Shown here piece after piece: positions 53,356 through 62,973 of a stretch of DNA of 64,000 nt. The notes under the pieces were generated by a model that made no database searches, had not been told where the DNA came from, and saw only the letters and a list, made by a program, of their open reading frames with translations. The stretch is from Chthonomonas sp. UBA1950 (GTDB lineage Bacteria; Armatimonadota; Fimbriimonadia; Fimbriimonadales; Fimbriimonadaceae), in the NCBI GenBank assembly GCA_002336105.1, contig DDEQ01000041.1, forward strand, positions 598 to 64,597, in the 5' to 3' direction. Within the stretch, counting starts at the first letter, position 1; each line of letters begins with the position of its first letter. The position numbers were made by a program, and so were the translations under genes.

Positions 53356-54293
53356 GCCGTTTATCGGCTCTCCTTCTCTTTTTGGTCTTGTCGGCTCTAT
53401 CGGGAGCCCATGATCTTGGGATCTGCGGAGTCAAACTGATCCAAAGGTCCGACTCAGCAGTAATTACTACGCTTGGGCGAGCGCCGCTTGAGACACTGAT
53501 TATCGAGGCGAACGGAAAGAGGATTTCCGTCAACGATATACATGTCATTATCGATAAGTCTTCTGGTAAGAAACTAGGTCAAATCGAGATTCACGAACCG
53601 GTCACTCTATTCACCGTTAAAGAAGCTGGAAAAGAGTCGAGCGCCGAAACCGTCGTGACGGTGATGAAGGATGGACGCGTCATAGGCGAAGGCTTAGTCG
53701 ACAAAAACAGTGATTCCTGGTCCTTCGGCAAACTCACCCCAACTCCCCTTTCAAAAACGGCAATAAGGTTTTTGTGGATGGGCGTGATGCACATTCTCTC
53801 GGGGCCAGACCACTTGCTCTTCATTTTGGGCCTGCTGTTGGCTCGACCCAAGTTAGCTGAGATCCTGAAAATCGCGACGAGTTTTACCGTCGCCCACGCG
53901 ATCACGCTATGCCTGTGCGCGTTTGGCATCGTCGCTGGGAATCCACGAATTGTGGAGCCGTTGATTGCGCTCTCTATCGTCGCGGTGGCCGCTGAATCGT
54001 ATTGGCACCAAGCGGGTAAACGTGATTATCGAATCCTTATCGCCTTTGCTTTCGGGCTCATCCACGGATTTGGTTTCGCTGGAGCGATTGTTGAAACTGG
54101 ACTACCGGCAACCGGGGCTGGTTTAGCGGTGGCGAGCTTCAACATCGGAATTGAGCTTGTCCAGATCGCCCTCATCTGTTTGGCGTTACCGCTACTCGGA
54201 GTCGTCGCAAAACTCCAGATCAAGGTCATCAAGTTCGCTCCGATTGTCGTGGGGCTTGTCGGCCTCTTTTGGTTTGTACAGAGAGTTATCTAG
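53352..54293 (+). CDS. HupE/UreJ family membrane protein
   Basis: The 313-residue protein has a signal-like start (LSALLLFLVLSALSGA), a soluble N-terminal part and then about six membrane helices carrying the family motif. That motif is MGVMHILSGPDHLLFILGLL, with FTVAHAITL and GLIHGFGFAGA; its histidines are thought to bind nickel or cobalt. It is usually annotated as a secondary metal transporter. GGAGG 6 nt before TTG 53352 and the TTGA overlap with the YHYH stop decide the start over ATG 53292. The pair may handle a metal together. Confidence 0.88.
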   Translation: MSRLSALLLFLVLSALSGAHDLGICGVKLIQRSDSAVITTLGRAPLETLIIEANGKRISVNDIHVIIDKSSGKKLGQIEIHEPVTLFTVKEAGKESSAETVVTVMKDGRVIGEGLVDKNSDSWSFGKLTPTPLSKTAIRFLWMGVMHILSGPDHLLFILGLLLARPKLAEILKIATSFTVAHAITLCLCAFGIVAGNPRIVEPLIALSIVAVAAESYWHQAGKRDYRILIAFAFGLIHGFGFAGAIVETGLPATGAGLAVASFNIGIELVQIALICLALPLLGVVAKLQIKVIKFAPIVVGLVGLFWFVQRVI

Positions 54294-54301
54294 TCGGGAC
54301 A

Positions 54302-54331
54302 AGCCTCGATACTAGTTTTCAGAGGCTTTTT
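54302..54331 (+). terminator. Rho-independent terminator of the YHYH-HupE unit
   Basis: AGCCTC (54302-54307) pairs with GAGGCT (54322-54327), followed by TTTTT. It overlaps the last codons of the convergent small gene at 54312-54473. Confidence 0.75.
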
Positions 54332-54473
54332 CGCCCTGAACTGACACGAGCGCTAAACTCAAAATATCGTCTAGGTCAAGTAGTTCACTGAGATCAGCAA
54401 TCCTTGCATCTCGATCAACTCGCTCGCAGAATTTGACAAATTCTTCTTGCTCTTTTGCGGTTAGCGTCACCAT
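54312..54473 (-). CDS. Small acidic protein of unknown function
   Basis: The 53-residue frame MVTLTAKEQEEFVKFCERV... is helical and amphipathic, with a repeat-like acidic centre (DLSELLDLDDIL) and a polar tail. It is preceded by AAGGAA 6 nt before ATG, in a 347-bp gap with no other gene. Composition and the ribosome site argue that it is real. Its end lies within the terminator hairpin of the convergent unit. Confidence 0.6.
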   Translation of the reverse strand: MVTLTAKEQEEFVKFCERVDRDARIADLSELLDLDDILSLALVSVQGEKASEN

Positions 54474-54628
54474 TGGTTCCTTCCAAGTCTCAGATAATTG
54501 GCTTCTGCGCCAAAAATCTACAGACTAACTATAAACACCTTTTCCACAAAAAACGTTCGGATTACGGTGAAATTACTTGCGGATTTGATATCAATTCACA
54601 CACATATCTTAGCCACCTCATATAGCGC

Positions 54629-54634
54629 TAAAAT
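54629..54634 (+). promoter_or_regulatory. -10-like box 6 nt before the permease start
   Basis: TAAAAT ends 6 nt before ATG 54641 and no Shine-Dalgarno is present. Upstream, 54474-54628 has no gene; it includes one DnaA-box-like TTTTCCACA at 54541-54549. Confidence 0.45.
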
Positions 54635-54640
54635 GTCCCA

Positions 54641-56164
54641 ATGAGTTTGGTGGGCAAAGTGGGCAGAAGGCGACCCCGTGCGCGGTTCGCGATGGGCGTT
54701 GTCTATCTGTTTCTTTGCCTGGGTGCTATCACTACGCTCTACCCCTTCTTGCTGATGGTTTCTACGGGACTGAAAGGTCCGACCGATCAGAACGACAACA
54801 AGCTACTGCCGTCCTACTTTAGTGATCAGAAAACCTTGTTGGCGAAGTATCTAAACGATAAGTTCGCTGGCAACGACACCGATATTGCAGCCAATGCGGT
54901 AGGTCAGTCTACGACAAATGGCGATTTGGAAAAATACAAGAAGTATCTACAAAACCTACCAATAGATTACTGGCAGGCAGGTTTTGGGATGTCGCCAAAC
55001 CAGGTGAGCAGCCGATTGCGAACACGGTATCAACAATGGTTGGCGGCGAAGTACGGCAACATTGAGGCGGTTAACAAGGCTTACGTCGAGGAAGCCCTCG
55101 CGTTTCAAACTATCGACGTCCCGTCCGAGTTGCTCCCCCGTAAAACCTGGCTTCCACCTCGAAATCGAAAGTACCAGGAATGGCGCGAATTCAAGGCGAC
55201 ACTGCCGATAGAATATCGAATCCCGATTCGAACAGACCGGATCTTTCAAGTTTGGGCGGCTGCCAAGTGGAAAAACCGCATAGCCGATGTGCCAGCTCAT
55301 GTGAAAGGGACCGCTGAAAAGTTTGAGCAGTTGTCACTACCGTTGTCGGGTGCGATCCGAGACGAGTTCCTCAAAACGGCGTTGCCCGATCGTTACAGCG
55401 AAGGAGCAGCCGAACGGTTCTGGACGAGCGGAACGATGCCGATAGCGGCATTTGACCAGGCATTTGTCGCTGAAAATGCTTCCGAAACCAAGTCCGAGTT
55501 CGCGACACGCAACTATCGCTTTGTCCTCGACTACATGATGCTCAATGGTGGAGCCGTCGTTAATACGGTCACCTTTTGCTTCCTGGCGATCTTGACCCAG
55601 TTGATCGTAAATCCGCTTGCGGCGTATGCGCTCTCGCGTTATCCGATCCGGAGCTCGGGAAAGATTCTCATCTTTTTGCTCGCTACGATGGCGTTCCCCG
55701 CCGAAGTTACGATGATTCCGTCATTCTTGCTGCTGAAGAACCTTGGGTTACTCAACACCTATGCGGCGCTCATTTTGCCTTCTGCAGCAAGCGGTTACAT
55801 GATCTTCTTGCTCAAAGGGTTCTTTGATTCATTGCCATCTGAGCTATTTGAAGCTGGGCAGCTAGATGGAGCACCGGAATCGACGATGATGCTAAAAATA
55901 GCTCTTCCTTTATCCCGGCCCGTCCTTGGGTACCTAGCTTTGCTCGCCTTCATGGGAGCCTACGGAACGTTTATCTATGCATTCCTGGTGGTACAAGACT
56001 CTCGAATGTGGACGATCATGGTTTGGGTGTATCAGCTTCAACAAATCGCACCCAAAGCTGTCACGATGGCAGCCCTCACCTTAGCGGCATTGCCAACTCT
56101 CATCGTGTTCCTATGCGCACAGAACGTCATCATGAGGGGAATCGTGCTACCCGGGGAACGATAA
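54641..56164 (+). CDS. Carbohydrate ABC transporter permease (MalG type) with large periplasmic insertion
   Basis: The C-terminal 210 residues are a typical MalG-like permease with four or five transmembrane segments and the EAA motif (ELFEAGQLDGAPESTMMLKI split). Residue 17-39 is the first membrane helix (GVVYLFLCLGAITTLYPFLLMVS). Between the first and second helices lies an insertion of about 250 residues that is absent from normal MalG (about 280 residues). It contains RYQQWLAAKYGNIEAVNKAY, resembling the helix in GH42-like enzymes. The partner permease, ATPase and binding protein are not in the window, so this is an isolated subunit. Confidence 0.85.
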   Translation: MSLVGKVGRRRPRARFAMGVVYLFLCLGAITTLYPFLLMVSTGLKGPTDQNDNKLLPSYFSDQKTLLAKYLNDKFAGNDTDIAANAVGQSTTNGDLEKYKKYLQNLPIDYWQAGFGMSPNQVSSRLRTRYQQWLAAKYGNIEAVNKAYVEEALAFQTIDVPSELLPRKTWLPPRNRKYQEWREFKATLPIEYRIPIRTDRIFQVWAAAKWKNRIADVPAHVKGTAEKFEQLSLPLSGAIRDEFLKTALPDRYSEGAAERFWTSGTMPIAAFDQAFVAENASETKSEFATRNYRFVLDYMMLNGGAVVNTVTFCFLAILTQLIVNPLAAYALSRYPIRSSGKILIFLLATMAFPAEVTMIPSFLLLKNLGLLNTYAALILPSAASGYMIFLLKGFFDSLPSELFEAGQLDGAPESTMMLKIALPLSRPVLGYLALLAFMGAYGTFIYAFLVVQDSRMWTIMVWVYQLQQIAPKAVTMAALTLAALPTLIVFLCAQNVIMRGIVLPGER

Positions 56165-56191
56165 TCAGGAGGATGATAATCAGGGGGAACG

Positions 56192-58024
56192 TTAAGACAA
56201 TTTGATCATTCGGACTGCAAGCTGACTCTCGTTATCTTGCATGAGAACGAGACGGATCGCCTTGATTTGCTTTTCGGTGAACTCTTGAGTGCAATATCTA
56301 TCGCTTGAAGTTGCAGCTATCTCGAAAAGTGTGCCGTCTTCGCTTAACTCGATCGCATATTCTTTAGCGACATCGTCATAAGCAAAATCGCTTCCAGTGA
56401 ATACGGCAATCCGCGTCGCAACGACAGGTTGATCGAGATAGAGAGTCAGGTGATCGCCTTTCTTTGGAATGCCTTCGCTCCAAAAGCACCGGACAAACTT
56501 GTTATCAAAGGCAAACTCAGCTTCGTAACCCGTGGCCGTCGCCATCGACGATTCGACATGACCAACATAAGCCAGCTTTGGAGAGGCTTCGAGGGTCGGA
56601 GTTGCCGGGTTTACGCCGAACCTTTCTAGCAACCGCTTGTTTGGTTGCCAATTGTGGCGGTTGACATGTCCCCATGCCACGTCAGCGAAGGCGCACAGGC
56701 GTGGAAACAGAGCGATGCTGAGATCGTCGTCTTCGATAAACTCAGACCAAAGGGAGCACTCAGCGCCTAAGACCTTGTGCCGAAGCGCTTCTGGAACCTC
56801 CGTTGGAACAGGCTGAAACTCGAGCATCCGTTCTACGCTAAGGTCCGGCATCCAACCTGGTTTTTGTCGCCCCGGATAATTTGGATAGTCCAAGTAGGTG
56901 AATCGGTCTTTCGAGTTAACGACATCGAAACCCATTTCGACTGCCTGTGGAATGAGATCGTAAAACCAGTCTTGGGCAATCTGACCTTCAGGTAAGCCGT
57001 GCTGTAACGTAGGAGTCCAAGCCATGCTTCGACGACCGCGCTTCCGAACCTGGGCTGCAACCCGATCCATAAAAAAGTGTTGGAGAGCACTTTCAGATTC
57101 AATCCCGTTTTGCTTCATCAGTTCAGCGCAGTTGGGGCAAGCTGACCAAATGCCGTCGGGCCGCTCGTCACCGCCAATGTGAATCACTTCCGATGGAAAC
57201 AGGTCTACGATCTCGTCCAAGACGTTTTCGATAAACTCAAAAGACTTTTCCTTTGCTGCACAAAAGATTCGTCGACCGTTCGCAGCAAGGAATGTCTGAA
57301 TTCCTTCGCCGATGGGTTCGACGGGTTCCTCTGTGCAGGTGAGTTCTGGAAAAGCAGCCATGGCGGCGGTGCAATGAGCAGGTACCTCAATTTCGGGAAC
57401 GATCGTGATGAACCGCTCCGATGCGTAATCAACGATATCGCGGATATCGTCCTGAGAATAGAATCCTCGTCCTTGGGGTTCGTCATTGGATCGCAAATCG
57501 TTGATCTGATGAAGTTGGGGGTATCTCTTGATCTCGACCCGCCAAGCTTGGTCTTCCGTGAGATGCCAATGCAGCACGTTCATTCGGTGCAGCGCCATCA
57601 AATCGAGAATCCATTTCACGCGATCTACTGATTGGAAGTGTCGGGCGGAATCAAGCAAGAGTCCACGCCAGCGAAGTTTCGGCTCATCGACGATGGTCTG
57701 GCACGGGATTTCCCCGGGATGATCGCTTCCCATGATGAGTTGAGCAAGCGTAGTTGCTCCATAAAAGTGCCCAGAGGGGTTGTTGGCAAAAATAGTGATC
57801 GCATCGGACTCGACTTCTAGCTTATAGCCCTCACTTGGAACTTCGGCGCATTCTTCAAACCGAATCTGTGCGTGTTCTTGAGTGCATTTCAGGAGGATAT
57901 CTACATAATTTCTGAATAAATTTTGTAAATAAAAACCAACAGCACAGTCCTGAATGAGCCAGTTCTGATTGAACTTACAATAGCCCGTGTTCTGGACTTT
58001 ATGTTGAACATTGGGGACGATCAC
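56192..58024 (-). CDS. GH20 beta-N-acetylhexosaminidase with discoidin-like C-terminal domain
   Basis: The 610-residue protein has a GH20 barrel (residues about 115-460) with HWHLTEDQAWR, EIEVPAHCTAAM and the catalytic HIGGDE (Asp286, Glu287). It differs from the copy at 27713 by a C-terminal beta-sandwich of about 135 residues (from YVGHVESSMATATGYEAEFAFDNKF, split) like F5/8 type C or CBM32 domains that bind sugars. The N-terminal domain is degenerate and starts without a signal peptide at GTG 58024. With no signal, a cytoplasmic location is likely, odd for a sugar-binding tail. Confidence 0.88.
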   Translation of the reverse strand: MIVPNVQHKVQNTGYCKFNQNWLIQDCAVGFYLQNLFRNYVDILLKCTQEHAQIRFEECAEVPSEGYKLEVESDAITIFANNPSGHFYGATTLAQLIMGSDHPGEIPCQTIVDEPKLRWRGLLLDSARHFQSVDRVKWILDLMALHRMNVLHWHLTEDQAWRVEIKRYPQLHQINDLRSNDEPQGRGFYSQDDIRDIVDYASERFITIVPEIEVPAHCTAAMAAFPELTCTEEPVEPIGEGIQTFLAANGRRIFCAAKEKSFEFIENVLDEIVDLFPSEVIHIGGDERPDGIWSACPNCAELMKQNGIESESALQHFFMDRVAAQVRKRGRRSMAWTPTLQHGLPEGQIAQDWFYDLIPQAVEMGFDVVNSKDRFTYLDYPNYPGRQKPGWMPDLSVERMLEFQPVPTEVPEALRHKVLGAECSLWSEFIEDDDLSIALFPRLCAFADVAWGHVNRHNWQPNKRLLERFGVNPATPTLEASPKLAYVGHVESSMATATGYEAEFAFDNKFVRCFWSEGIPKKGDHLTLYLDQPVVATRIAVFTGSDFAYDDVAKEYAIELSEDGTLFEIAATSSDRYCTQEFTEKQIKAIRLVLMQDNESQLAVRMIKLS

Positions 58025-58138
58025 ATGCTCAGTTTGCCTGATTCTGCTTTTGCGCCTTGCTTAGTAGTTTCTCAGCCTAGACCAAAATGAGTGAACTTTT
58101 AGGTGTCTTAATAGTTAAGCAGTATAAAGAGTTTTCGA

Positions 58139-59758
58139 ATGGCTAATAAAGCGGTTGTTTGGGGCGTGGTCCTCGTGGTTGGTGTCGGCGGGTTAATTGG
58201 ATGGAGATTTACAACGAAGGCAGCAGATGCCGCAAAACTTCAGCAGGGGCAAGGTGCTCGAGGCGGAAAAGGAACTCCCTCCGTGTCCCTTACCGAAGCC
58301 CAGCCTAAAGAGATCATCAACTCGCTTGAATTAGTTGGGACTGTCGAATCCCCCTATAATCTTAAACTTTCTCCGCGAATTTCTGGACGAATCGACCAGT
58401 TATCGGTCCGCGAAGGCGACTCGGTCAAAGCTGGCCAAGTTCTGTTTCACATTGACCCCGCCGAGTTGCAAGGTGCGGTTTTGCAAGCTCAAGCGGCGGT
58501 TGCCGAAGCGAGGTCTCGGCTAGCCCAGGCGAAGCTCACTCAAGGGTCGACGAATACAGGCATCAACGCGCAGATCCGCCAACAAGCGGCCTCTGTAGAT
58601 AGCGCCAAAGCCGATTACGCTCAGGTGAAATCAAGCTATGCTGCTAACGTTTCGACGGCTGAAACTTCAGTTACAGATGCCGAAGCAAAGGTCGCTGCCG
58701 CAGAAGCTCAAGTCAATAGCTCTCAAGCGGACCTAGATTCTGCTCAAGCAAACTTTGAGAACAGTCAATCCAAGCTCAACCGAGTTCAAGATCTTTATAG
58801 ACAGGGTTTTACAGCGGCGCAAGATGTTGACGATGCGAAGACTGCGCTTAGGGTTCAACAAAGCGCCGTACAAGTGGCTAAACGGAAGCTTGACTCTTCA
58901 CGATCCGCGCTCACTTCGGCCAAAGCTCAGCTTAGGGCGGCTCGAAACAACTTGGCGGTTACCAAGGATAAAGGACAGTCGGACATTGAGGCATCTAAGG
59001 CACGACTGACCCAAGCAAGAGCAAACTACGACGTCGCGACGGCAAACAAGTCTCAAACGCCTGCATACCAAGAGAATATTTTGGCTCTTAGTGCCAGTGT
59101 AGCCGCAGCCGAAGCCCAACTGAGGCAAGCTCAAGCAAAGATCATTGACACGGATGTTCGAAGCTCGATTGATGGCATCGTAACCACTCGGTCAGCTGAT
59201 CCAGGCGCTATTGCATCCCCAGGAACGCCGGTATTAACGGTTCAATTCCTTAAATGGGTGTACGTAACCGCTTCAGTCCCAGTCGAGCAAACCGGCAAGG
59301 TTTCAATTGGAATGCCCGTTTCGATCTCGATTGATTCGTTAAGCGGGAAGTTGTTGACTGGCAAGATATCTGAACTCAATCCCTCTGCAGACCTTTCGAG
59401 TCGTCAGTTTACAATTCGAGTCAAGTTGGACAACGAAAATGGTGCGCTCAGGCCCGGAATGTACGCCCATGTAAAGTTGACTCTTGAAAACGTGCAGGCT
59501 GCAGTCACCGTTCCACACGAGGCTATCAGTCAGACAAAGTCAGGTCCGACCGTTTTTGTGGTGAATGACAAGATGGTGGCTCATCAGGTTGCAGTGGAAA
59601 CAGGAGTAGAAGATTCGCAGACCGTTCAAATCAGGTCTGGTATCAAGGCCGGTGAAAAGGTTGTTACCTTGGCTTACACCCCGATAAAGGACGGCCAGAC
59701 GGTACGAACAGGGTCTTCCAAAGGAAATAAGGGAACTCACACGGGGAATAGCAAGTGA
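58139..59758 (+). CDS. HlyD family periplasmic adaptor of an RND efflux pump
   Basis: The 539-residue membrane-fusion protein has an N-terminal anchor (residues 3-22). A lipoyl-like motif follows (GRIDQLSVREGDSVKAGQVLF split), then a very long alanine-rich coiled-coil hairpin (about 110-340; many AxxxLxxA heptads), a beta-barrel domain and a C-terminal domain. The hairpin is much longer than in AcrA (total about 397), suggesting a long reach to TolC. AAAGAG 7 nt before ATG 58139 is its ribosome site. The stop overlaps the pump gene (GTGA). Confidence 0.9.
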   Translation: MANKAVVWGVVLVVGVGGLIGWRFTTKAADAAKLQQGQGARGGKGTPSVSLTEAQPKEIINSLELVGTVESPYNLKLSPRISGRIDQLSVREGDSVKAGQVLFHIDPAELQGAVLQAQAAVAEARSRLAQAKLTQGSTNTGINAQIRQQAASVDSAKADYAQVKSSYAANVSTAETSVTDAEAKVAAAEAQVNSSQADLDSAQANFENSQSKLNRVQDLYRQGFTAAQDVDDAKTALRVQQSAVQVAKRKLDSSRSALTSAKAQLRAARNNLAVTKDKGQSDIEASKARLTQARANYDVATANKSQTPAYQENILALSASVAAAEAQLRQAQAKIIDTDVRSSIDGIVTTRSADPGAIASPGTPVLTVQFLKWVYVTASVPVEQTGKVSIGMPVSISIDSLSGKLLTGKISELNPSADLSSRQFTIRVKLDNENGALRPGMYAHVKLTLENVQAAVTVPHEAISQTKSGPTVFVVNDKMVAHQVAVETGVEDSQTVQIRSGIKAGEKVVTLAYTPIKDGQTVRTGSSKGNKGTHTGNSK

Positions 59759-62700
59759 ATGTCGCCAAGTTCTCCGTCCAGCGTCCAGTAGCGGTGACAA
59801 TGCGCATTGCGTCGCTGGTCCTCCTTGGCTTTATTTGCCTTCTCAAACTTCCGATCGACCTGCTACCAAAGGTGACGCTACCAACAGTTGCGGTCAGCGT
59901 GAACTGGCCCAATGTTGCACCTGAACAGATGGAGACCCAGATTGCTCGACGCATCGAGGAAGCGGTTTCATCGGTTCCAAACATGTATCACGTGAGCAGT
60001 AGCAGCACGCTTGGTAGCGCTCGGGTCACCATTCAGTTCAACTGGGGAACCGACATCGGACAGGCAGCGGTTGACACCCTCCAATTAGTACAGCGCGCCC
60101 AACGGTCGTTCCCGAACGACCCAAACCTTTCTGCTCCTACTGTCTTCAAGTACGACCCGAACTCGGCACCGATTCTTGTTTATGGTGTCTCAGGGGTTGA
60201 TGACCCGGTCAAACTGAGAACACTTCTTGATAACGACATCACTCCGATGATCGAAAACGCCGATGGCGTCGCTTCTGCAACCGTTAGTGGCGGCCTAAGT
60301 CGCGCGATCATGGTGAATGTTGATCCAGTAAAAATCCAAGCCTATGGCATGACTCTGGATCAGGTTCAGAAGAGAATTGTGCAGGAAAACGTGAGTGTAC
60401 CTGCAGGTATCGCTAAGCAAGGCGAGACGGAATACACGATCATCTCTAACGGGTACTTCACCAGTCCAGATCAGATCAAGGATATCGTGCTGGGAGTTTC
60501 CAGCGGGAAACTTATCACCCTGGGGATGGTTGCTCAGGTCCTCGACAGCAATACCGAACAGCGTTTGAGCACCCGATTGGAGGGTGCTCCTGCCGTTGGT
60601 TTGACCATTGTCAAACAGAGCGATGCTAATACCGTTGACACTGCTAATGCCGTCTACGAGAAGCTTGAACAGGTCAAGAAGCGATACCCACAACTGAAGT
60701 TTAGCGAAGCCTATAACCAGTCTCAGTTCATCGAGAACTCCATTCATGACCTGCGCGACACGGCGATCATTGGTGGAACGCTTGCGATTATCATTCTGAT
60801 GTTCTTCTTGAGGAACCTCAGAAGCACGATTGTAGTTGCACTTTCGATCCCAATTTCAATAGTTTCAACTTTTGCGCTGATCTACTTCTGCGGCTTTACT
60901 CTGAACACGATTTCACTAAGCGGCTTAGCCCTCGCGACAGGCTTGATTGTGGATGACGCGGTTGTTGTGCTTGAAAACATCTTCAGGCATATCGAACGAG
61001 ATAAACGGTCGGCAATGGAGGCCTCGGTGACAGGTACCCAGGAGATCGTCTCGGCAGTCTTGGCCTCAACGATCACGGTGATTGTCGTCTTCCTGCCTCT
61101 GTTCATGATCAAGGGACAGTCAGGGCAGACGTTTAGTCAGTTTGCGCTCGTTGTGATTTTCTCCATCGCCGTCTCGCTTTTGGACGCAACAACCGTTGTG
61201 CCGATGCTTGCCTCTAGGCTCATCAAGGTCGAAGAGGTCGAAGAAGAAGCTCATCCGGAACTTCGAAAACTGCGTGGCAAAAAAGAGTCTGTGCTTACAA
61301 TGGCTTTTGATTGGTTTGGCCGCAAGTTCAATGCGATGGACGCATCCTACCGGAAGTCGCTCGAATGGGCTATTCATCACCGCATAAAAGTCGCTATTGC
61401 GGCGGCGGCAGTCACCGGTGCGAGCCTCTTGTTGGTGCCTTATATCGGCACAGAAATGATGCCCCAAACTGACACGGGCGATGTCCAACTTAGTCTCAAG
61501 CTAAAGGTCGGTACCGCCTACAGCAAGACTGATGAGATCATGAAGCAGGTCGAGATGATCCTGTTGAAGAACCCAAATGTGCAAACGGTCTTCTCCGGTT
61601 CAGGCACGAACGTCGGTTTTCGCGGCGCAGGCGGAGGTGTTTCTTATCAGGGCGGCGCGATCATCCACCTGAGGGCAGATCGAAAACAAAGCACAGGAGA
61701 TGTCGTTCGAGATTTGCAGAAACAGCTAAGTGGGATTCCTGGTGCTCGAATCAATATCACACCATACGACCTTGTCACGCAGATCCTGACTGGTGGTTCG
61801 TCGAACATGGAGGTTGACCTCTTTGGTTCAAACGCCAAACTGCTTTTGAATAAAGGTAAGGAGGTGGTGGAAGCGCTTAGAGGCATCCCCGGCTTGACCG
61901 GCGTCGACATTGGCCTTCAAGACGCTACTCCTGAGTTGCATTGGGAAGTCGACAGGCCGAAAGCATTGATGCTCGGCATCACCTTTGCGGACGTGGCAAA
62001 TGCCATCAACACCGCGACCTCCGGAGACTTGGCGAGTTACTATCAAGAGAACGGGTTCCAATATCCGATCTACGTTCAAGTTCCCGAGTCTCTGCGCAAA
62101 TCGGCTGAGTCGATGGCTCAACTGCCCATCACACCGTCGATCAAGGTTGACTCTGCTTCCACTTCGAAACCAGTGCTTCTGGGCCAAATCGCTAAGCCCA
62201 CCATCGTGATGGGGCCGAATGAAATCACCCGCTTGGATCGCCAAAGGTATGTTTCGGTGACCGGGCGAGTTCAGGATAGACCTGAGAGCGAAGTGCAAGA
62301 AGCCATCTCTAAAGCGATGAGCAAGATTGAGATGCCCCAAGGCACTTATTGGGACTTCGGCATTAACCAGAAGCGACGAGGTGAGGAGTTCTCTGGTCTT
62401 GGACTGGCTATCTTCCTTGCAATTGTCCTGATCTACATGCTGTTGGCTTCTCAGTTCGAGTCATTCATCTACCCGCTGATCGTTTTGACTTCGGTGCCGT
62501 TGTGCGCTATTGGAGTCATTCTCGCTTTGTTCCTCACTGGAAAATCGTTCGGGTTAACCGCTTTCATCGGGTTGCTCATGCTCATAGGAATTGTCGTCAA
62601 GAACGGAATTCTGTTGGTGGACTACACCAACCAACTGCGCGGAAGAGGCATGGCTCGAGACGAAGCGATCCTGACTGCATCGCCGACTCGTCTTCGACCT

Positions 62701-62973
62701 ATCTTAATGACTAGCTCGGCAGCCATTCTTGGAATGTTGCCTCTCGCGATGGGAATTGGCAAGGGGTCTGAAACTCAGGCTCCCCTTGCAACGGCTGTCG
62801 TTGGCGGATTGACTACATCGACATTGCTGACATTGTTTATCGTGCCTATCGTTTACACAATGTTCGATGACATCGCTCGCAGATTCCGAAAAGATCCCAG
62901 AGATCTAGCATCGGCAGGAGTTGGTCCTGGCGTTGGTGCCTTAGAGACCGAGGAGACGAAACACAATGTGTGA
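59755..62973 (+). CDS. RND efflux pump inner-membrane transporter
   Basis: The 1072-residue transporter is of the HAE1/AcrB class and uses the proton gradient to expel hydrophobic compounds. It has twelve membrane helices, two periplasmic domains, and the relay aspartates in GLIVDDAVVVLENI. The start is GTG 59755, overlapping the adaptor stop. Its C-terminal tail is soluble (about 40 residues). The end overlaps the MarR gene by 8 nt. Confidence 0.95.
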   Translation: MNVAKFSVQRPVAVTMRIASLVLLGFICLLKLPIDLLPKVTLPTVAVSVNWPNVAPEQMETQIARRIEEAVSSVPNMYHVSSSSTLGSARVTIQFNWGTDIGQAAVDTLQLVQRAQRSFPNDPNLSAPTVFKYDPNSAPILVYGVSGVDDPVKLRTLLDNDITPMIENADGVASATVSGGLSRAIMVNVDPVKIQAYGMTLDQVQKRIVQENVSVPAGIAKQGETEYTIISNGYFTSPDQIKDIVLGVSSGKLITLGMVAQVLDSNTEQRLSTRLEGAPAVGLTIVKQSDANTVDTANAVYEKLEQVKKRYPQLKFSEAYNQSQFIENSIHDLRDTAIIGGTLAIIILMFFLRNLRSTIVVALSIPISIVSTFALIYFCGFTLNTISLSGLALATGLIVDDAVVVLENIFRHIERDKRSAMEASVTGTQEIVSAVLASTITVIVVFLPLFMIKGQSGQTFSQFALVVIFSIAVSLLDATTVVPMLASRLIKVEEVEEEAHPELRKLRGKKESVLTMAFDWFGRKFNAMDASYRKSLEWAIHHRIKVAIAAAAVTGASLLLVPYIGTEMMPQTDTGDVQLSLKLKVGTAYSKTDEIMKQVEMILLKNPNVQTVFSGSGTNVGFRGAGGGVSYQGGAIIHLRADRKQSTGDVVRDLQKQLSGIPGARINITPYDLVTQILTGGSSNMEVDLFGSNAKLLLNKGKEVVEALRGIPGLTGVDIGLQDATPELHWEVDRPKALMLGITFADVANAINTATSGDLASYYQENGFQYPIYVQVPESLRKSAESMAQLPITPSIKVDSASTSKPVLLGQIAKPTIVMGPNEITRLDRQRYVSVTGRVQDRPESEVQEAISKAMSKIEMPQGTYWDFGINQKRRGEEFSGLGLAIFLAIVLIYMLLASQFESFIYPLIVLTSVPLCAIGVILALFLTGKSFGLTAFIGLLMLIGIVVKNGILLVDYTNQLRGRGMARDEAILTASPTRLRPILMTSSAAILGMLPLAMGIGKGSETQAPLATAVVGGLTTSTLLTLFIVPIVYTMFDDIARRFRKDPRDLASAGVGPGVGALETEETKHNV

